From assembly GCF_002954685.1 (NCBI RefSeq), contig NZ_MSCN01000001.1, positions 3,635,952 to 3,699,951 on the forward strand: 64,000 nucleotides of DNA, written 5' to 3'. Positions 1 to 8,877 of the stretch are shown here, one piece after another. The position numbers were made by a program, and so were the translations under genes. The notes below the pieces were generated by a model. That model made no database searches. It was not told the DNA's origin and saw nothing but the letters and a program-made list of their open reading frames with translations. Source of the DNA: Polaribacter porphyrae. Lineage in GTDB: Bacteria > Bacteroidota > Bacteroidia > Flavobacteriales > Flavobacteriaceae. The number at the start of each line of letters is the position of its first letter. Position 1 is the stretch's first letter.

Positions 1-10
1 TCTAAAATAA

Positions 11-44
11 AAAGGCTATTTCCTTATTGAATTAGCCTTTTTTA
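11..44 (+). terminator. Rho-independent terminator of an upstream gene
   Basis: An eight-base stem (AAAGGCTA at 11-18, TAGCCTTT at 33-40) is followed by a run of T. The gene it ends lies left of the window. Confidence 0.7.
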
Positions 45-55
45 ATAACTAAAAC

Positions 56-116
56 CATTTGTTCTCTCTTTTTAGACATTTCTTTCTATTAAAAAAGTAA
101 CAAGGATATACTTTCG
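56..116 (+). promoter_or_regulatory. Tandem half-site promoter, site 1
   Basis: Half-sites CATTTGTT (56-63) and CATTTCTT (77-84) start 21 bp apart. A -7-like box TACTTTCG (109-116, compare TAnnTTTG) starts 32 bp after the second half-site and 24 bp ahead of the start codon at 140. The same geometry recurs at seven other promoters in this locus. Confidence 0.7.
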
Positions 117-139
117 AAAAAATTATTAAAATTTAAAAA

Positions 140-2374
140 ATGAAAAAACAATTACTTTTATGTTTATGTTTGTTAATTACAACTATTTCTGTTGCACAAA
201 CAGCATCAATTGATACACCTCCTACACCTACAACTTTAGAACAAGGAGAAGTTTTTACTATGCAAGGTGACTTTGATGCAGGAGCAGGTGATAGTGTAAA
301 TGGTAATCTTGCTTTTGTATTAAGATTATACAATACAACTGATGAAACATTTTCTTTTGTGGCTAATGCTACCGTAAATAAAAATGGTATCCAAGCTGAA
401 AATGATGTAACATCACCAAATATTACTGTACCTGCTACGTTAACGCCATCTGCAGATTTAGCTGCAAATATGGAATATAGACTGGTAATTTCTTACCAAA
501 GAACAGTTGCAGGTAACTTTATATCTACACTTCAAGCAGTAACTATTACAGAAGGTCCTAATATTAAATATACCAGTTTACCAACAGAAGTTTCTTCTGT
601 TGTTGGTGGTGGCTTAGGTAAGGGAGCATTAAAAACTATTGTTACTTGGACTAATGTAACTCCAGGGTCTACACTATTTAATCAATTAAGAGATCATACA
701 GGAACTCAAGTTGGTGGCTTTACAGTAGCGGTTGGGACTGCTAATGGTTCTGCCGAACTTAACTGGGGCTATTTTGGTGGTGGAACGTTAGTAGCAGGAA
801 ATGTTGCAAATATTTATTCTCAATATTCTGGAGTATCAAGCATACAACAAGAGAATATACCAGTAGTTAATACAATTACAAGATGGTTTGGAGGTACAGA
901 TACAGATTGGGCAACCACTGGAAACTGGGACAATGGTGTGCCAACTGCTTCTTTAAAAGCTGTACTAACTGACGTGGCAAATGAGCCAATTATTGCAGGA
1001 TCAGCAGATGTTTTAGATCTAACAGTTCAAGAAAATAGTTCTTTAACTATGAATGCAGGTAGTAGCTTAATCGTTGCTGGTGAATCTTCTGGGAATGTAA
1101 CTTACAACAGAACAGTAAATTTTGTTTCAGGTAACTTAAAAGGTTGGTACTTAATGGCTTCTCCAGTAGCTGGGCAAGAATTTAACGATGCTTATGTTAC
1201 AGCAAATGATATTGCTGTGAGTGGATCAAATAGAGGTATATCAACATATAATACTTCTGGTAATACTTGGTCTTATTTACAAGGAGCTGCAAGTGGTACT
1301 TTCAATTCTGGTCAAGGATATTCAGTAAAAAGGCAAACAAATACAGGAACTGTTTCATTTACAGGTACAATAAATACTAGTAATTCAGGTGTAGATTTTG
1401 TACTTTCTAATGCAGATGATCGTTTTAATGCACTAGGAAATCCTTATGCATCCTATATAAGTAGTGCAACTTTATTAGGTAATGCTGCACTTTCAGAAAC
1501 TCAAACAATTTGGGTTTACAATCAAACATTGGGTACAAATGGAGAGTATGAGGTAAAAACTTTTGGAGATAATTTTATAATAGCTCCAGGTCAAGGTTTC
1601 TTTGTAAAGGCAAACGTTGCTGGTGGTACAGTTAATTTTACTGAAGCAAATCAGAGTCATAATGCTGATACTTTTCAAAAAACAACAAAAACAGAAGTTA
1701 AACTTCAAATTTCTGTAGATGGTTATAATAATTACACAAAACTTTATTATTTAGAAAATGCAACTAAAGGTTTTGATGTTGGTTATGAAGGAGAAAGGTT
1801 TAGTGCATCTAATGATAGCTTTTCTATTTATACAGAGTTATTATCAGATAATATTGGAAAAAAATATCAAGTACAATCTTTACCAAATTCAGGTTTTGAA
1901 TCAATGATAGTTCCAGTTGGCGTAAAAGCAGAAGTTGGAAAAGAAATTACTTTTTCTGCATCTGCTTCAAACTTACCTAGTGGAACTAATGTTTATTTAG
2001 AGGATAGAGCAAATAATACTTTTACACGTTTAGATGGATTAAATAATAATTTAAAAATTACTTTAAACGAAGCTTTAAATGGAACTGGAAGATTCTATTT
2101 GCATACAAAATCAAGTGTATTAAATACTAATGACATCAGTTTAGAAAATGTTAGTATTTATAAAACAAATGCTTCTACTTTAAAAATTACTGGTTTATCT
2201 CAAGGAAAATCGAATGTAAGATTATTTAATATTTTGGGAAGACGAGTAATGAATGTTTCTTTTAATTCTAATGGTGTTAAAGAAATTTCTTTACCAAGTT
2301 TAGCTACTGGAGTTTATTTAGTTCAATTAGAAACTGAAAAAGGAAAGTTGAACAAGAAAATCATTTTAGAATAA
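140..2374 (+). CDS. Type IX-secreted surface protein, unknown function
   Basis: The 744-residue protein has a Sec signal peptide (about residues 1-20, ending SVAQ) and a C-terminal Por-type sorting tail (about 665-744, with the 'LFNILGRRV' and 'GVYLVQLETEKG' features), so it should be exported by type IX secretion and held at or released from the cell surface. Residues 21-135 are clearly paralogous to the N-terminal region of the protein at 2725. The middle is rich in Asn, Thr and Gly, typical of beta-rich surface proteins, and I see no catalytic motif. It is the first gene behind an operator-like promoter shared with the agarase genes, so a role in binding algal galactan is a reasonable guess, not shown by the sequence. 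Confidence 0.75.
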   Translation: MKKQLLLCLCLLITTISVAQTASIDTPPTPTTLEQGEVFTMQGDFDAGAGDSVNGNLAFVLRLYNTTDETFSFVANATVNKNGIQAENDVTSPNITVPATLTPSADLAANMEYRLVISYQRTVAGNFISTLQAVTITEGPNIKYTSLPTEVSSVVGGGLGKGALKTIVTWTNVTPGSTLFNQLRDHTGTQVGGFTVAVGTANGSAELNWGYFGGGTLVAGNVANIYSQYSGVSSIQQENIPVVNTITRWFGGTDTDWATTGNWDNGVPTASLKAVLTDVANEPIIAGSADVLDLTVQENSSLTMNAGSSLIVAGESSGNVTYNRTVNFVSGNLKGWYLMASPVAGQEFNDAYVTANDIAVSGSNRGISTYNTSGNTWSYLQGAASGTFNSGQGYSVKRQTNTGTVSFTGTINTSNSGVDFVLSNADDRFNALGNPYASYISSATLLGNAALSETQTIWVYNQTLGTNGEYEVKTFGDNFIIAPGQGFFVKANVAGGTVNFTEANQSHNADTFQKTTKTEVKLQISVDGYNNYTKLYYLENATKGFDVGYEGERFSASNDSFSIYTELLSDNIGKKYQVQSLPNSGFESMIVPVGVKAEVGKEITFSASASNLPSGTNVYLEDRANNTFTRLDGLNNNLKITLNEALNGTGRFYLHTKSSVLNTNDISLENVSIYKTNASTLKITGLSQGKSNVRLFNILGRRVMNVSFNSNGVKEISLPSLATGVYLVQLETEKGKLNKKIILE

Positions 2375-2397
2375 TCTAACTTATAAAAAAAGCAATA

Positions 2398-2580
2398 ATG
2401 AGCAACAAAAATATGACTAAAAGCAATAAAGCTGAAGAAATAACAAGAAAAGACGCAATTAAGAAAATAGGAAATTATGGTAAATATGCAGCCTTAACAG
2501 CTTTAGGTACATATATGATTTTAAATCCGCAAAAGGCACAAGCAGCAAGTGCACCTGCAGATCCTGGTACAGGATTTTAA
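2398..2580 (+). CDS. 60-residue small protein with hydrophobic segment
   Basis: This small protein starts 23 bp after the preceding stop and is probably co-transcribed with it. It has a charged N-terminus (residues 1-27, rich in Lys, Asn and Glu), one hydrophobic stretch (about 31-44) and an Ala-rich region followed by a short Pro/Gly tail ending 'GTGF'. That is compatible with a membrane-inserted or exported peptide. I do not recognise the family. A good terminator directly after it and placement between two surface-protein genes support a real gene. Confidence 0.6.
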   Translation: MSNKNMTKSNKAEEITRKDAIKKIGNYGKYAALTALGTYMILNPQKAQAASAPADPGTGF

Positions 2581-2596
2581 TTAAATATAAAATTTG

Positions 2597-2627
2597 AAAA
2601 GGCTGTTTTAATAAATCAGCCTTTTTT
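2597..2627 (+). terminator. Rho-independent terminator
   Basis: Stem AAAAGGCTG (2597-2605) pairs with CAGCCTTTT (2617-2625) and is followed by T residues. It ends the 140-2580 transcript. Confidence 0.8.
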
Positions 2628-2637
2628 AATTTAAAAC

Positions 2638-2698
2638 CATTTGTTATTATAATTTAAACATTTCTTATTACACAAATTCTAATCAGATTATACATTTG
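2638..2698 (+). promoter_or_regulatory. Tandem half-site promoter, site 2
   Basis: Half-sites CATTTGTT (2638-2645) and CATTTCTT (2659-2666) are 21 bp apart and identical to those of site 1. The -7 box TACATTTG (2691-2698) matches TAnnTTTG fully, 32 bp after the second half-site. The start codon at 2725 follows 27 bp later. Confidence 0.75.
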
Positions 2699-2724
2699 AT
2701 GAAACAATTTAAAACATATTTATT

Positions 2725-3744
2725 ATGAAAAAACAATTACTTTTATTCTCATTTTTTTTAATCTCAATAACCTCTTTTGCACAAACTGCAACCATAGATG
2801 CTGCACCAACTTCGCTTGAACAAGCAGAAGTATTTACAATGACAGCTTCTTTTGATACAGGAGCAGGTGATAGTGTAGAAGGAAACTTAACCTATTTAGT
2901 AAGGTTGTATGATACTTCTGATAACACTTTTAGTTTTGTTGCTTCCAATGGAGTAGATCAAGATGGAGTAAATACAGCTTCTGGAGTGGTTTCAGGAAAT
3001 ATAACAGTTCCTGCTGATGCTACACCAACAGCAGACTTAGCTGCCGGTTTTGAATACAGATTAGTAGTTTCTTATAAGAGGTCTGTAGCTGCAGATTTTA
3101 TCTCTACTGCTCAAGTGGTTACAATTACAAAAGCAGTAGTACCTACTATTACCCAAAGCGTTATAACAACAGCTGATATTTTGGTAGATGAAAATGGGAA
3201 AGCTACAGGTTGGGTTCCTACTCCTGCTATATCAATTACTTTAGAAAATTTTGCACCTAACACAACTTACAGAGTTTTTAATCAGTTCAAAATTACTGAT
3301 ACCAATGGAAAACAATGGGGTGGTGGTAGTATAGATATTACTACTGATGCTTCTGGTAATGGAGTAGATACAACTTGGAATCCTGGTTTTTTTGGAGCTA
3401 ATGGCGATTTTAATGGGTCAGAAACTACAGGTTATTGGAATTCAAATACTACTGGTCCTGCTGGAGCTGTAACTAAAAGCCAAACTTTTACAATTACTCA
3501 AAATGCTACCTTAAATACTAAAGATTTTTCTTTAATTAATGTTTCCGTATTTCCTAATCCAACATCAGACAAAATAACTATTGAAACCCAACAAGAATTT
3601 AAATCAGTAATAATTTTTGATATAACAGGAAAAACAATCAAGTCATTTAATAATAAACAAAAACTAAATGTTGCTGAATTATCTAAAGGAGTTTACTTCT
3701 TAAAAACTGATACAGGTTTGTTAGGTAAGTTTATAAAAAACTAA
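2725..3744 (+). CDS. Type IX-secreted surface protein, paralogue of the 140-2374 product
   Basis: The 339-residue protein has a signal peptide (1-20, ending SFAQ), an N-terminal domain (about 21-138) that matches the protein at 140 closely (shared 'LEQxEVFTM', 'FDxGAGDSVxGNL', 'FSFVA', 'YRLVxSY'), a second beta-rich region (about 140-265) with a Trp-rich 'TGYW' patch, and a Por-type sorting tail (about 272-339, 'VFPNPTSDKITIE...GVYFLKTDTG'). No catalytic residues are evident. It is monocistronic, from its own copy of the shared promoter to a terminator at 3772. A polysaccharide-binding role is inferred from context only. Confidence 0.75.
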   Translation: MKKQLLLFSFFLISITSFAQTATIDAAPTSLEQAEVFTMTASFDTGAGDSVEGNLTYLVRLYDTSDNTFSFVASNGVDQDGVNTASGVVSGNITVPADATPTADLAAGFEYRLVVSYKRSVAADFISTAQVVTITKAVVPTITQSVITTADILVDENGKATGWVPTPAISITLENFAPNTTYRVFNQFKITDTNGKQWGGGSIDITTDASGNGVDTTWNPGFFGANGDFNGSETTGYWNSNTTGPAGAVTKSQTFTITQNATLNTKDFSLINVSVFPNPTSDKITIETQQEFKSVIIFDITGKTIKSFNNKQKLNVAELSKGVYFLKTDTGLLGKFIKN

Positions 3745-3771
3745 TAGGACTTTTACTATTTATTAAAAGAG

Positions 3772-3799
3772 AAAACGCTAACTTTCGTTAGCGTTTTTT
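3772..3799. terminator. Bidirectional terminator
   Basis: A perfect 11-bp stem (AAAACGCTAAC at 3772-3782, GTTAGCGTTTT at 3787-3797) with a TTTC loop has T runs on both strands. It sits between convergent genes ending at 3744 (plus) and 3826 (minus) and can serve both. Confidence 0.85.
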
Positions 3800-3825
3800 A
3801 TATAATAGACTATAATTTTGTACTT

Positions 3826-5070
3826 TTAAATCAATAGATTTAATGGTTTAAAAAGAACAGAAGCATCTATTAATTTGGTAGTATCAATCTTACTTCCGTC
3901 TTTAATAAATTTTGTTCCCAATACAAATGCTTTAGGATTGTTAATGGCATCCACAGCCAATAAAGTATCATCTTTAAAATACCAAAGAGAAATTTTTGTA
4001 GTTTCACTTTCTTCTTTTCTGATAAATAGTTGATTATATCCTTCTGATAAACCAACCATTTGTAGTTTTACATTAAATTGATCTGACCAAAACCAGGGAA
4101 TAGCATTATAAATAATTTTTTTTCCACAAATAGCAGCAGCTGCAACTTTTGCTTGATCTACAGCATTTTGAACAGATTCCAAACGTACAAATCGATTATA
4201 ATGCGGATTTTTATGAAATGTACAATCGCCAATTGCATAAATATCATTGTCGTTTGTACAAGCAGTTTCATCAATTAAAATACCGTTTTCAATAACTAAT
4301 TGAGCCTCTTTTGCCAATTCTGTATTTACACGAATACCAACACCAACAACAATAATATCGGCTATATAAAAAGAACCATCTGCACAGTTTACAGTATTCA
4401 CATCATCTTGAACATCAATAGAAATAACATTTTTATCAGTTAAAATTTCTACACCATTTTCTGAATGTAATTTCATAAAGAAATCAGACATTTCTGGAGC
4501 TGTTACGCGTGCTAAAATTCTTGATTCACGTTCTAAAACTGTAACAGTTCCTCCCAGTTTTTTAATAGAAGCAGCTGTTTCTAAACCAATATAACCTCCA
4601 CCAATAATTACAACTCGTTTATTAATACTATTCTGAAAGGCATTTCTAATGTTTGTTACATCTGCTGCAGTTCTTAAAGGGTATAAATTTTTAGCGTTTT
4701 CAATTCTTGGAATTGGCGGAATTATTGGACGAGCACCAGTTGCCAAAACCAATTTGTGATAAGGTTGATGAGAACCATCACTTAAAATAATCGTTTTATT
4801 TTCTCTGTTAATCGAATTTACAGAAACACCTAAATTTAAACTAATATTATCTTTTTGGTAGCTATCTTCAGCTTTTAAAAGATTTACTTCCTCGTTTTGT
4901 AAATAGGTTTTTGAAAGTGGTGGTCTATGATATGGAAGTTCTGGGTCTTTATCAAAAAGTAAAACTTCACCTTCCCAACCTTCTTTTCTTAGAGCAAAAG
5001 CAAGATTTACACCTGCATGACTTGCGCCAATTACAACACAAATGGAATTTTTAGTAGAATTGTCTGACAT
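3826..5070 (-). CDS. FAD-dependent ferredoxin reductase (P450 partner)
   Basis: The 414-residue protein has two Rossmann dinucleotide sites: an FAD site near the N-terminus (GASHAG, 15-20) and an NAD(P) site in the middle (GGGYIG, 157-162), plus the 'YAIGDCT' FAD motif and a C-terminal reductase domain. This is the putidaredoxin-reductase type that passes electrons from NAD(P)H to a [2Fe-2S] ferredoxin. It is the last gene of the minus-strand operon that also encodes the ferredoxin and the P450, so the three form a class I bacterial P450 chain. It ends at the bidirectional terminator. Confidence 0.9.
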   Translation of the reverse strand: MSDNSTKNSICVVIGASHAGVNLAFALRKEGWEGEVLLFDKDPELPYHRPPLSKTYLQNEEVNLLKAEDSYQKDNISLNLGVSVNSINRENKTIILSDGSHQPYHKLVLATGARPIIPPIPRIENAKNLYPLRTAADVTNIRNAFQNSINKRVVIIGGGYIGLETAASIKKLGGTVTVLERESRILARVTAPEMSDFFMKLHSENGVEILTDKNVISIDVQDDVNTVNCADGSFYIADIIVVGVGIRVNTELAKEAQLVIENGILIDETACTNDNDIYAIGDCTFHKNPHYNRFVRLESVQNAVDQAKVAAAAICGKKIIYNAIPWFWSDQFNVKLQMVGLSEGYNQLFIRKEESETTKISLWYFKDDTLLAVDAINNPKAFVLGTKFIKDGSKIDTTKLIDASVLFKPLNLLI

Positions 5071-5102
5071 TGAATAATGTTTTTATTTTTATATTCTATG
5101 TT

Positions 5103-5160
5103 ATTGCGAGGTACGAAGCAATCACATCTTTAATTTACAGATTACTTCGTTCTTCGTAAT
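5103..5160. repeat. Intergenic imperfect palindrome
   Basis: Arms at 5103-5123 and 5140-5160 are complementary at about 17 of 21 positions. It lies between the ferredoxin and reductase genes. Its sequence style (ATTGCGAGG...CGTAATGACG) is that of short dispersed palindromes common in flavobacterial intergenic DNA. Confidence 0.55.
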
Positions 5161-5170
5161 GACGATTTAT

Positions 5171-5485
5171 TTAATCAGATTCTGCAACTTGTAATACAAT
5201 TCCATCTAATTCTTCACTAATTTCCATTTGACAACACAATCTACTTTGTTCATTTGCATAATCATTTAGCTCTAACATATCTGTTTCAATTTCTGTAGCT
5301 TCGCCTGTTTTTGCTTGATGTTCTGGAGCTACGTGTACGTGACAGGTTGCACAAGAACATACGCCTCCACAATCTCCATCAATACCTGCAACATTATTAT
5401 CTACTGCCAATTGCATTACTGAACCAGAAGTTCCTTCTAATTCTATAGTTTCGTTATCTCTTGTTATAAAAGTTATTTTTGCCAT
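5171..5485 (-). CDS. [2Fe-2S] ferredoxin, putidaredoxin/adrenodoxin type
   Basis: The 104-residue protein carries the ligand pattern C39-x5-C45-x2-C48 and a fourth Cys in 'RLCCQM' (C84 or C85), as in vertebrate-type and putidaredoxin-like ferredoxins. It would carry electrons from the reductase at 3826 to the P450 at 5665. The start is set at the ATG that yields 'MAKITFITRD'; an upstream in-frame TTG would add 14 residues that fall in a repeat-like sequence and are unlikely to be coding. It is flanked on both sides by intergenic repeats. Confidence 0.92.
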   Translation of the reverse strand: MAKITFITRDNETIELEGTSGSVMQLAVDNNVAGIDGDCGGVCSCATCHVHVAPEHQAKTGEATEIETDMLELNDYANEQSRLCCQMEISEELDGIVLQVAESD

Positions 5486-5560
5486 AATTTTTTGTTTTTT
5501 TAGTCTCGCAAAGACGCAGAGACGCAAAGTTTTTTATCTAATATTTTTATTTTTTCCTCT

Positions 5561-5634
5561 CACAGTTTGTCATTCTGAAAGAATCGTTTCTGAAATTTTT
5601 ATTGTGTGAGACGCTTTTAGCGTGACAAACTGTG
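5561..5634. repeat. Inverted repeat between ferredoxin and P450 genes
   Basis: A perfect 12-bp inverted repeat (CACAGTTTGTCA at 5561-5572, TGACAAACTGTG at 5623-5634) encloses 50 bases. Beside it, at about 5500-5528, is a CGCAAAGACGCAGAGACGCAAAG-like tract that recurs near 17911 and 44573. These look like dispersed intergenic repeats. Confidence 0.55.
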
Positions 5635-5664
5635 TGTTGAATTTCTTGTTTTGAGTCTTTTCTC

Positions 5665-6822
5665 TTATTTTTTATTAAACTGAACAGTTAGGTTATCATA
5701 ACCAACTTTTCGTTTGAATTCTCCTAATTCTTCAATGTTTTCTTTGTATTCTAAAATATCTATAGATTTTACTTTTTTTGGTAATGTTGTTAATAAAGTT
5801 CGCATAATTTGTCTTGCATGCGTTGCTCCTAAACAGTTATGAGTACCAAAACCAAAAGCCACGTGAGGGTTTACTTTTCTATCCAAAATAACTTCATTTG
5901 GGTTTTCAAAAGTTCTTTCATCTCTATTTGCAGATGCCCAACATAACGAAATTCTAGAATCCGCTTTTATTGCGTGTTCGCAAACTTGTGTGTCTTGTGT
6001 TGCAACACGTCCCATATGTGTTAAAGGAGAAAAATAACGGATTAATTCTTCAACAGCATTGTTCACCATTTCTGGACTTTCTTTTAACTGCTCTAAAGAT
6101 TTTGGATGTTCTGCGAAATAAGCGATTGAATTTGTAACTGCATTAATAACTGTATCTCTACCACCAGCAAAAGTTAAAATCATTACACCTTTTACTTCTT
6201 CACGAGTTAATTTTTTCCCATCTTTTTCTGCTTGTAACAGCATAGAATACAAATCGTTACTTGGATTTTTGATGGCTTGTGTAATTCTTTTATCAATATA
6301 ATCGTATAAAATATTTGCTTTATCTCCATCTAAATCATTTCCATGACTTCTAAAAACGTGTGTTCCCCAAGAAATCCAAGTTTCGGCTTCTTCAAAAGGT
6401 GTGTTTAGCAATAAAGTTAACGCTCGAGATTGTAGGCGTAAAGAAAAACCTTCTACAACTTCTACTGAATCTTTAGTTAGCACTTCATCTACAATGTCAT
6501 TTATTTGTTGTGATAATATTGCAGAATATTCCTCTTCCAAAGGTCTTTTAAACCAAGGTTCTACCAGATTCCTGTAGTCTTTATGTTCAGGAGGGTCTAC
6601 TTCAAAAGGAATTTGACGTGTTGTTCGAATGGCAACTTCGGAGGGTACTACAATTCGTCCTGGAGTTGCTCCAGATTGAAAAGCTTTCCAAGCATGTGCG
6701 CATTTACGCACATCTTTTAAACCTAAAACCATTGTTACAGGATCATTTTGATCATCCATTTTACCAAGGCCAGTTGTTTGTCTTGCTGCTGCAAAAGGAT
6801 CTGGAAGTTTACTTTTTTTCAT
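5665..6822 (-). CDS. Cytochrome P450, probable 6-O-methyl-D-galactose demethylase
   Basis: The 385-residue soluble P450 shows the I-helix AGGRDT (219-224), the K-helix ExxR (E259-R262) and the heme loop FGFGTHNCLG with Cys330 as thiolate ligand; it has no membrane anchor. In Zobellia galactanivorans and Formosa agariphila a P450 of this setting, with its ferredoxin and reductase, oxidatively demethylates 6-O-methyl-D-galactose from porphyran/agar to galactose and formaldehyde. Here the same trio sits in a locus full of agarases, GH117 and GH2, which supports that substrate. The family is certain; the substrate is inferred from context. Confidence 0.88.
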   Translation of the reverse strand: MKKSKLPDPFAAARQTTGLGKMDDQNDPVTMVLGLKDVRKCAHAWKAFQSGATPGRIVVPSEVAIRTTRQIPFEVDPPEHKDYRNLVEPWFKRPLEEEYSAILSQQINDIVDEVLTKDSVEVVEGFSLRLQSRALTLLLNTPFEEAETWISWGTHVFRSHGNDLDGDKANILYDYIDKRITQAIKNPSNDLYSMLLQAEKDGKKLTREEVKGVMILTFAGGRDTVINAVTNSIAYFAEHPKSLEQLKESPEMVNNAVEELIRYFSPLTHMGRVATQDTQVCEHAIKADSRISLCWASANRDERTFENPNEVILDRKVNPHVAFGFGTHNCLGATHARQIMRTLLTTLPKKVKSIDILEYKENIEELGEFKRKVGYDNLTVQFNKK

Positions 6823-6833
6823 AAGTTGTGTTT

Positions 6834-7637
6834 TTAGTTTTTTAAAGTATCGTTAAAAAACAAAATGGTTTCTTTAATATGAGTTTCCCAATACATCCAT
6901 TCGTGTTTCCCTTCGTTTTCTTTATAAATATGATTGATTTTTAAATTTTTTAATTGTTGATGCAACTTTCTATTTCCTTCGATAAGTACATCATCTTTAC
7001 CACAATCAAATCGAAAAGGGGGTAAATTTTCTTGATTTTTTAAAATTGTTTCGAAAACAGATTCGTTTTCTTTATCCTTTTGATGATAATTCTCTAATTC
7101 TTCTTCAACAAACAATTTCATTTCATCTATAACTGTAATGGAAGACAATCCAGAAACTGCTGAAAATTTAGTAAAATACTTTATTCCTAATCGTAAAGCA
7201 CCAAAACCACCCATTGACAAACCAGCAATACATAATTTAGATTGTTCGTTTGCTTGCGGAATCAATTCTATAACAGCATTTGGAACATCATCAACAATCC
7301 ATTTTTCAAAATTGGCATTTAGATGTGGCACATATCCACTTCCATCTCCCCAAAGTCCATCAGAAGGCATTGCAATAATCATTGGCTCAATTTCTCCATT
7401 TTCTATCCAAGTTTTCAGTTGCAAATGAATTCCTGTTTTTTGAGACCAAATCCAGTGACTTCCATATACTCCATGTAATAGAGTTACAATTGGTAAGTTG
7501 TTTAAACTTTCTCCATCTGGAACAAATACAGTTATATCTCCTCTGTTTTTTAAGTATTTACTTTTTACAGTAATATGTCTTAAGTTGTTAGACTCAAAAC
7601 GTGGGTCTGATATTTCTGTAGTTCTAAATTTTGACAT
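6834..7637 (-). CDS. Esterase D / S-formylglutathione-hydrolase-like alpha/beta hydrolase
   Basis: The 267-residue protein has the nucleophile elbow GLSMGG (Ser141), an acid in 'CGKDD' and a catalytic-type His in 'EGKHEW', as in the esterase D family that includes S-formylglutathione hydrolase. It has no signal peptide, so it acts in the cytoplasm. It lies 11 bp upstream of the P450 gene and downstream of a zinc alcohol dehydrogenase. That order suggests the last step of formaldehyde oxidation to formate, but a sugar-ester or other acyl substrate cannot be ruled out. Confidence 0.75.
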   Translation of the reverse strand: MSKFRTTEISDPRFESNNLRHITVKSKYLKNRGDITVFVPDGESLNNLPIVTLLHGVYGSHWIWSQKTGIHLQLKTWIENGEIEPMIIAMPSDGLWGDGSGYVPHLNANFEKWIVDDVPNAVIELIPQANEQSKLCIAGLSMGGFGALRLGIKYFTKFSAVSGLSSITVIDEMKLFVEEELENYHQKDKENESVFETILKNQENLPPFRFDCGKDDVLIEGNRKLHQQLKNLKINHIYKENEGKHEWMYWETHIKETILFFNDTLKN

Positions 7638-7735
7638 TTTATTTTATTTGTTTTTACACGGAGATTCGCAGTGTTTTTTCGTAGATCTTCACAAAGATTT
7701 CACAGAAATTCTCTGTGCATCTTTGTGTACTAACT

Positions 7736-8854
7736 CTATTCAAAAACAATTACACCTTTTGCATTTTTGCCAGATAACATATCATCAAAAGCTTGTTGTA
7801 AATTGTCTAAAGGATAAGTTCTTGTAATCATTTCATCTAACATAATCTCTCCATTTTTATAATAATTTAAAATGATTGGAAAATCTTTTTGCGGATTACA
7901 TTTGCCATATAAAGGATTGATATATATTTTATCCCATTCAAACAAAGCCATATCTACAAGTACTTTTTCTTCAATTCCACTAACTTGAACAGCTGTTCCT
8001 GCATTTCTAATCATTGCCAAAGGCGCCACTCCTAAAGCTGGAATTGCAGTACATTCAAAAGCATAATCTGCACCTCTTCCATTCGTCATTTCTTTTACTT
8101 TTTCAGCAGCTTTTAGCAAACCTTCATCATCTTTATCTGCTAAAATAGTGTGTGTTGCACCAAATTGAATTGCCATATCTAATCTTGTTTGATTGATATC
8201 AATTGCAATAATTTTTGATGCTTTAGAAACTTTAATTCCTTGAATAACATTTAAGCCTACACCACCAGTTCCAATAACAACAGCAGAAGAATTTTCTACA
8301 ACTTTAGCTGTATTTACAGCTGAACCAAAACCTGTCATCACTCCACAGCTTACAATACTTGCAGCAGGAAAAGGCATATCTTTTATGGTGTTTTTTACAA
8401 CTGCAGACTCTTTTACTAACGTATATTCTGATAAAGTTCCTATATTAAAAGAAAGTTCAATGGGTTTTCCATTCCAAGTTGTACCTTCTTTATGCGCATG
8501 ACCAGGTGTATAACCATTTGCACCAGCAACTACTGGCGAATTATTTTCGCAAATATGTTCGTTTTCGTGTTCGCATTGAAAGCAAGTTCCACAAGGTGTT
8601 GCCCAGTTTAAAATAACTGAATCTCCTACTTTTACGCTAGTTACATTCGCACCAATTTCTTTTACAATTCCTGATCCTTCATGTCCCATTACAATTGGTT
8701 TACCCCAATTTAAAGAATCGTGGTCTGTATGACACAAGCCTGCTGCTTTTACAGCAACTAAAACTTCATCTTCTTTAGGTTTTTGAATTTCGATAGTGTC
8801 AATACTAAATGAACCATCTCCTTTTGCAATTGCTGCTTTACTTTTTAATGCCAT
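7736..8854 (-). CDS. Zinc-dependent alcohol dehydrogenase, class III-like
   Basis: The 372-residue MDR protein has catalytic-zinc features ('GLCHTDH', 'GHEGSG'), a complete structural-zinc cluster (CGTCFQCEHENEHIC, C-x2-C-x2-C-x7-C) and the coenzyme motif GTGGVGLN. The region 'CGVMTGFGSA' resembles glutathione-dependent formaldehyde dehydrogenases. It is the first gene of the P450 operon and has its own copy of the shared promoter. It probably helps clear the formaldehyde made by the P450 or oxidises a related aldehyde. The enzyme class is firm; the substrate is inferred. Confidence 0.85.
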   Translation of the reverse strand: MALKSKAAIAKGDGSFSIDTIEIQKPKEDEVLVAVKAAGLCHTDHDSLNWGKPIVMGHEGSGIVKEIGANVTSVKVGDSVILNWATPCGTCFQCEHENEHICENNSPVVAGANGYTPGHAHKEGTTWNGKPIELSFNIGTLSEYTLVKESAVVKNTIKDMPFPAASIVSCGVMTGFGSAVNTAKVVENSSAVVIGTGGVGLNVIQGIKVSKASKIIAIDINQTRLDMAIQFGATHTILADKDDEGLLKAAEKVKEMTNGRGADYAFECTAIPALGVAPLAMIRNAGTAVQVSGIEEKVLVDMALFEWDKIYINPLYGKCNPQKDFPIILNYYKNGEIMLDEMITRTYPLDNLQQAFDDMLSGKNAKGVIVFE

Positions 8855-8877
8855 ATTTTAAACAATTATTTATAAGT

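Noticed and set aside
51..63. AAAACCATTTGTT recurrences as copies of a dispersed repeat or insertion end.
   Set aside because: They occur only ahead of genes at fixed distance to a second half-site and a -7 box, and the surrounding sequence is not conserved, so a regulatory site fits better.
7138..7827. Several plus-strand open frames opposite the esterase and ADH genes.
   Set aside because: They lie antisense to clear enzyme genes, lack family features and arise from the codon pattern of the real strand.
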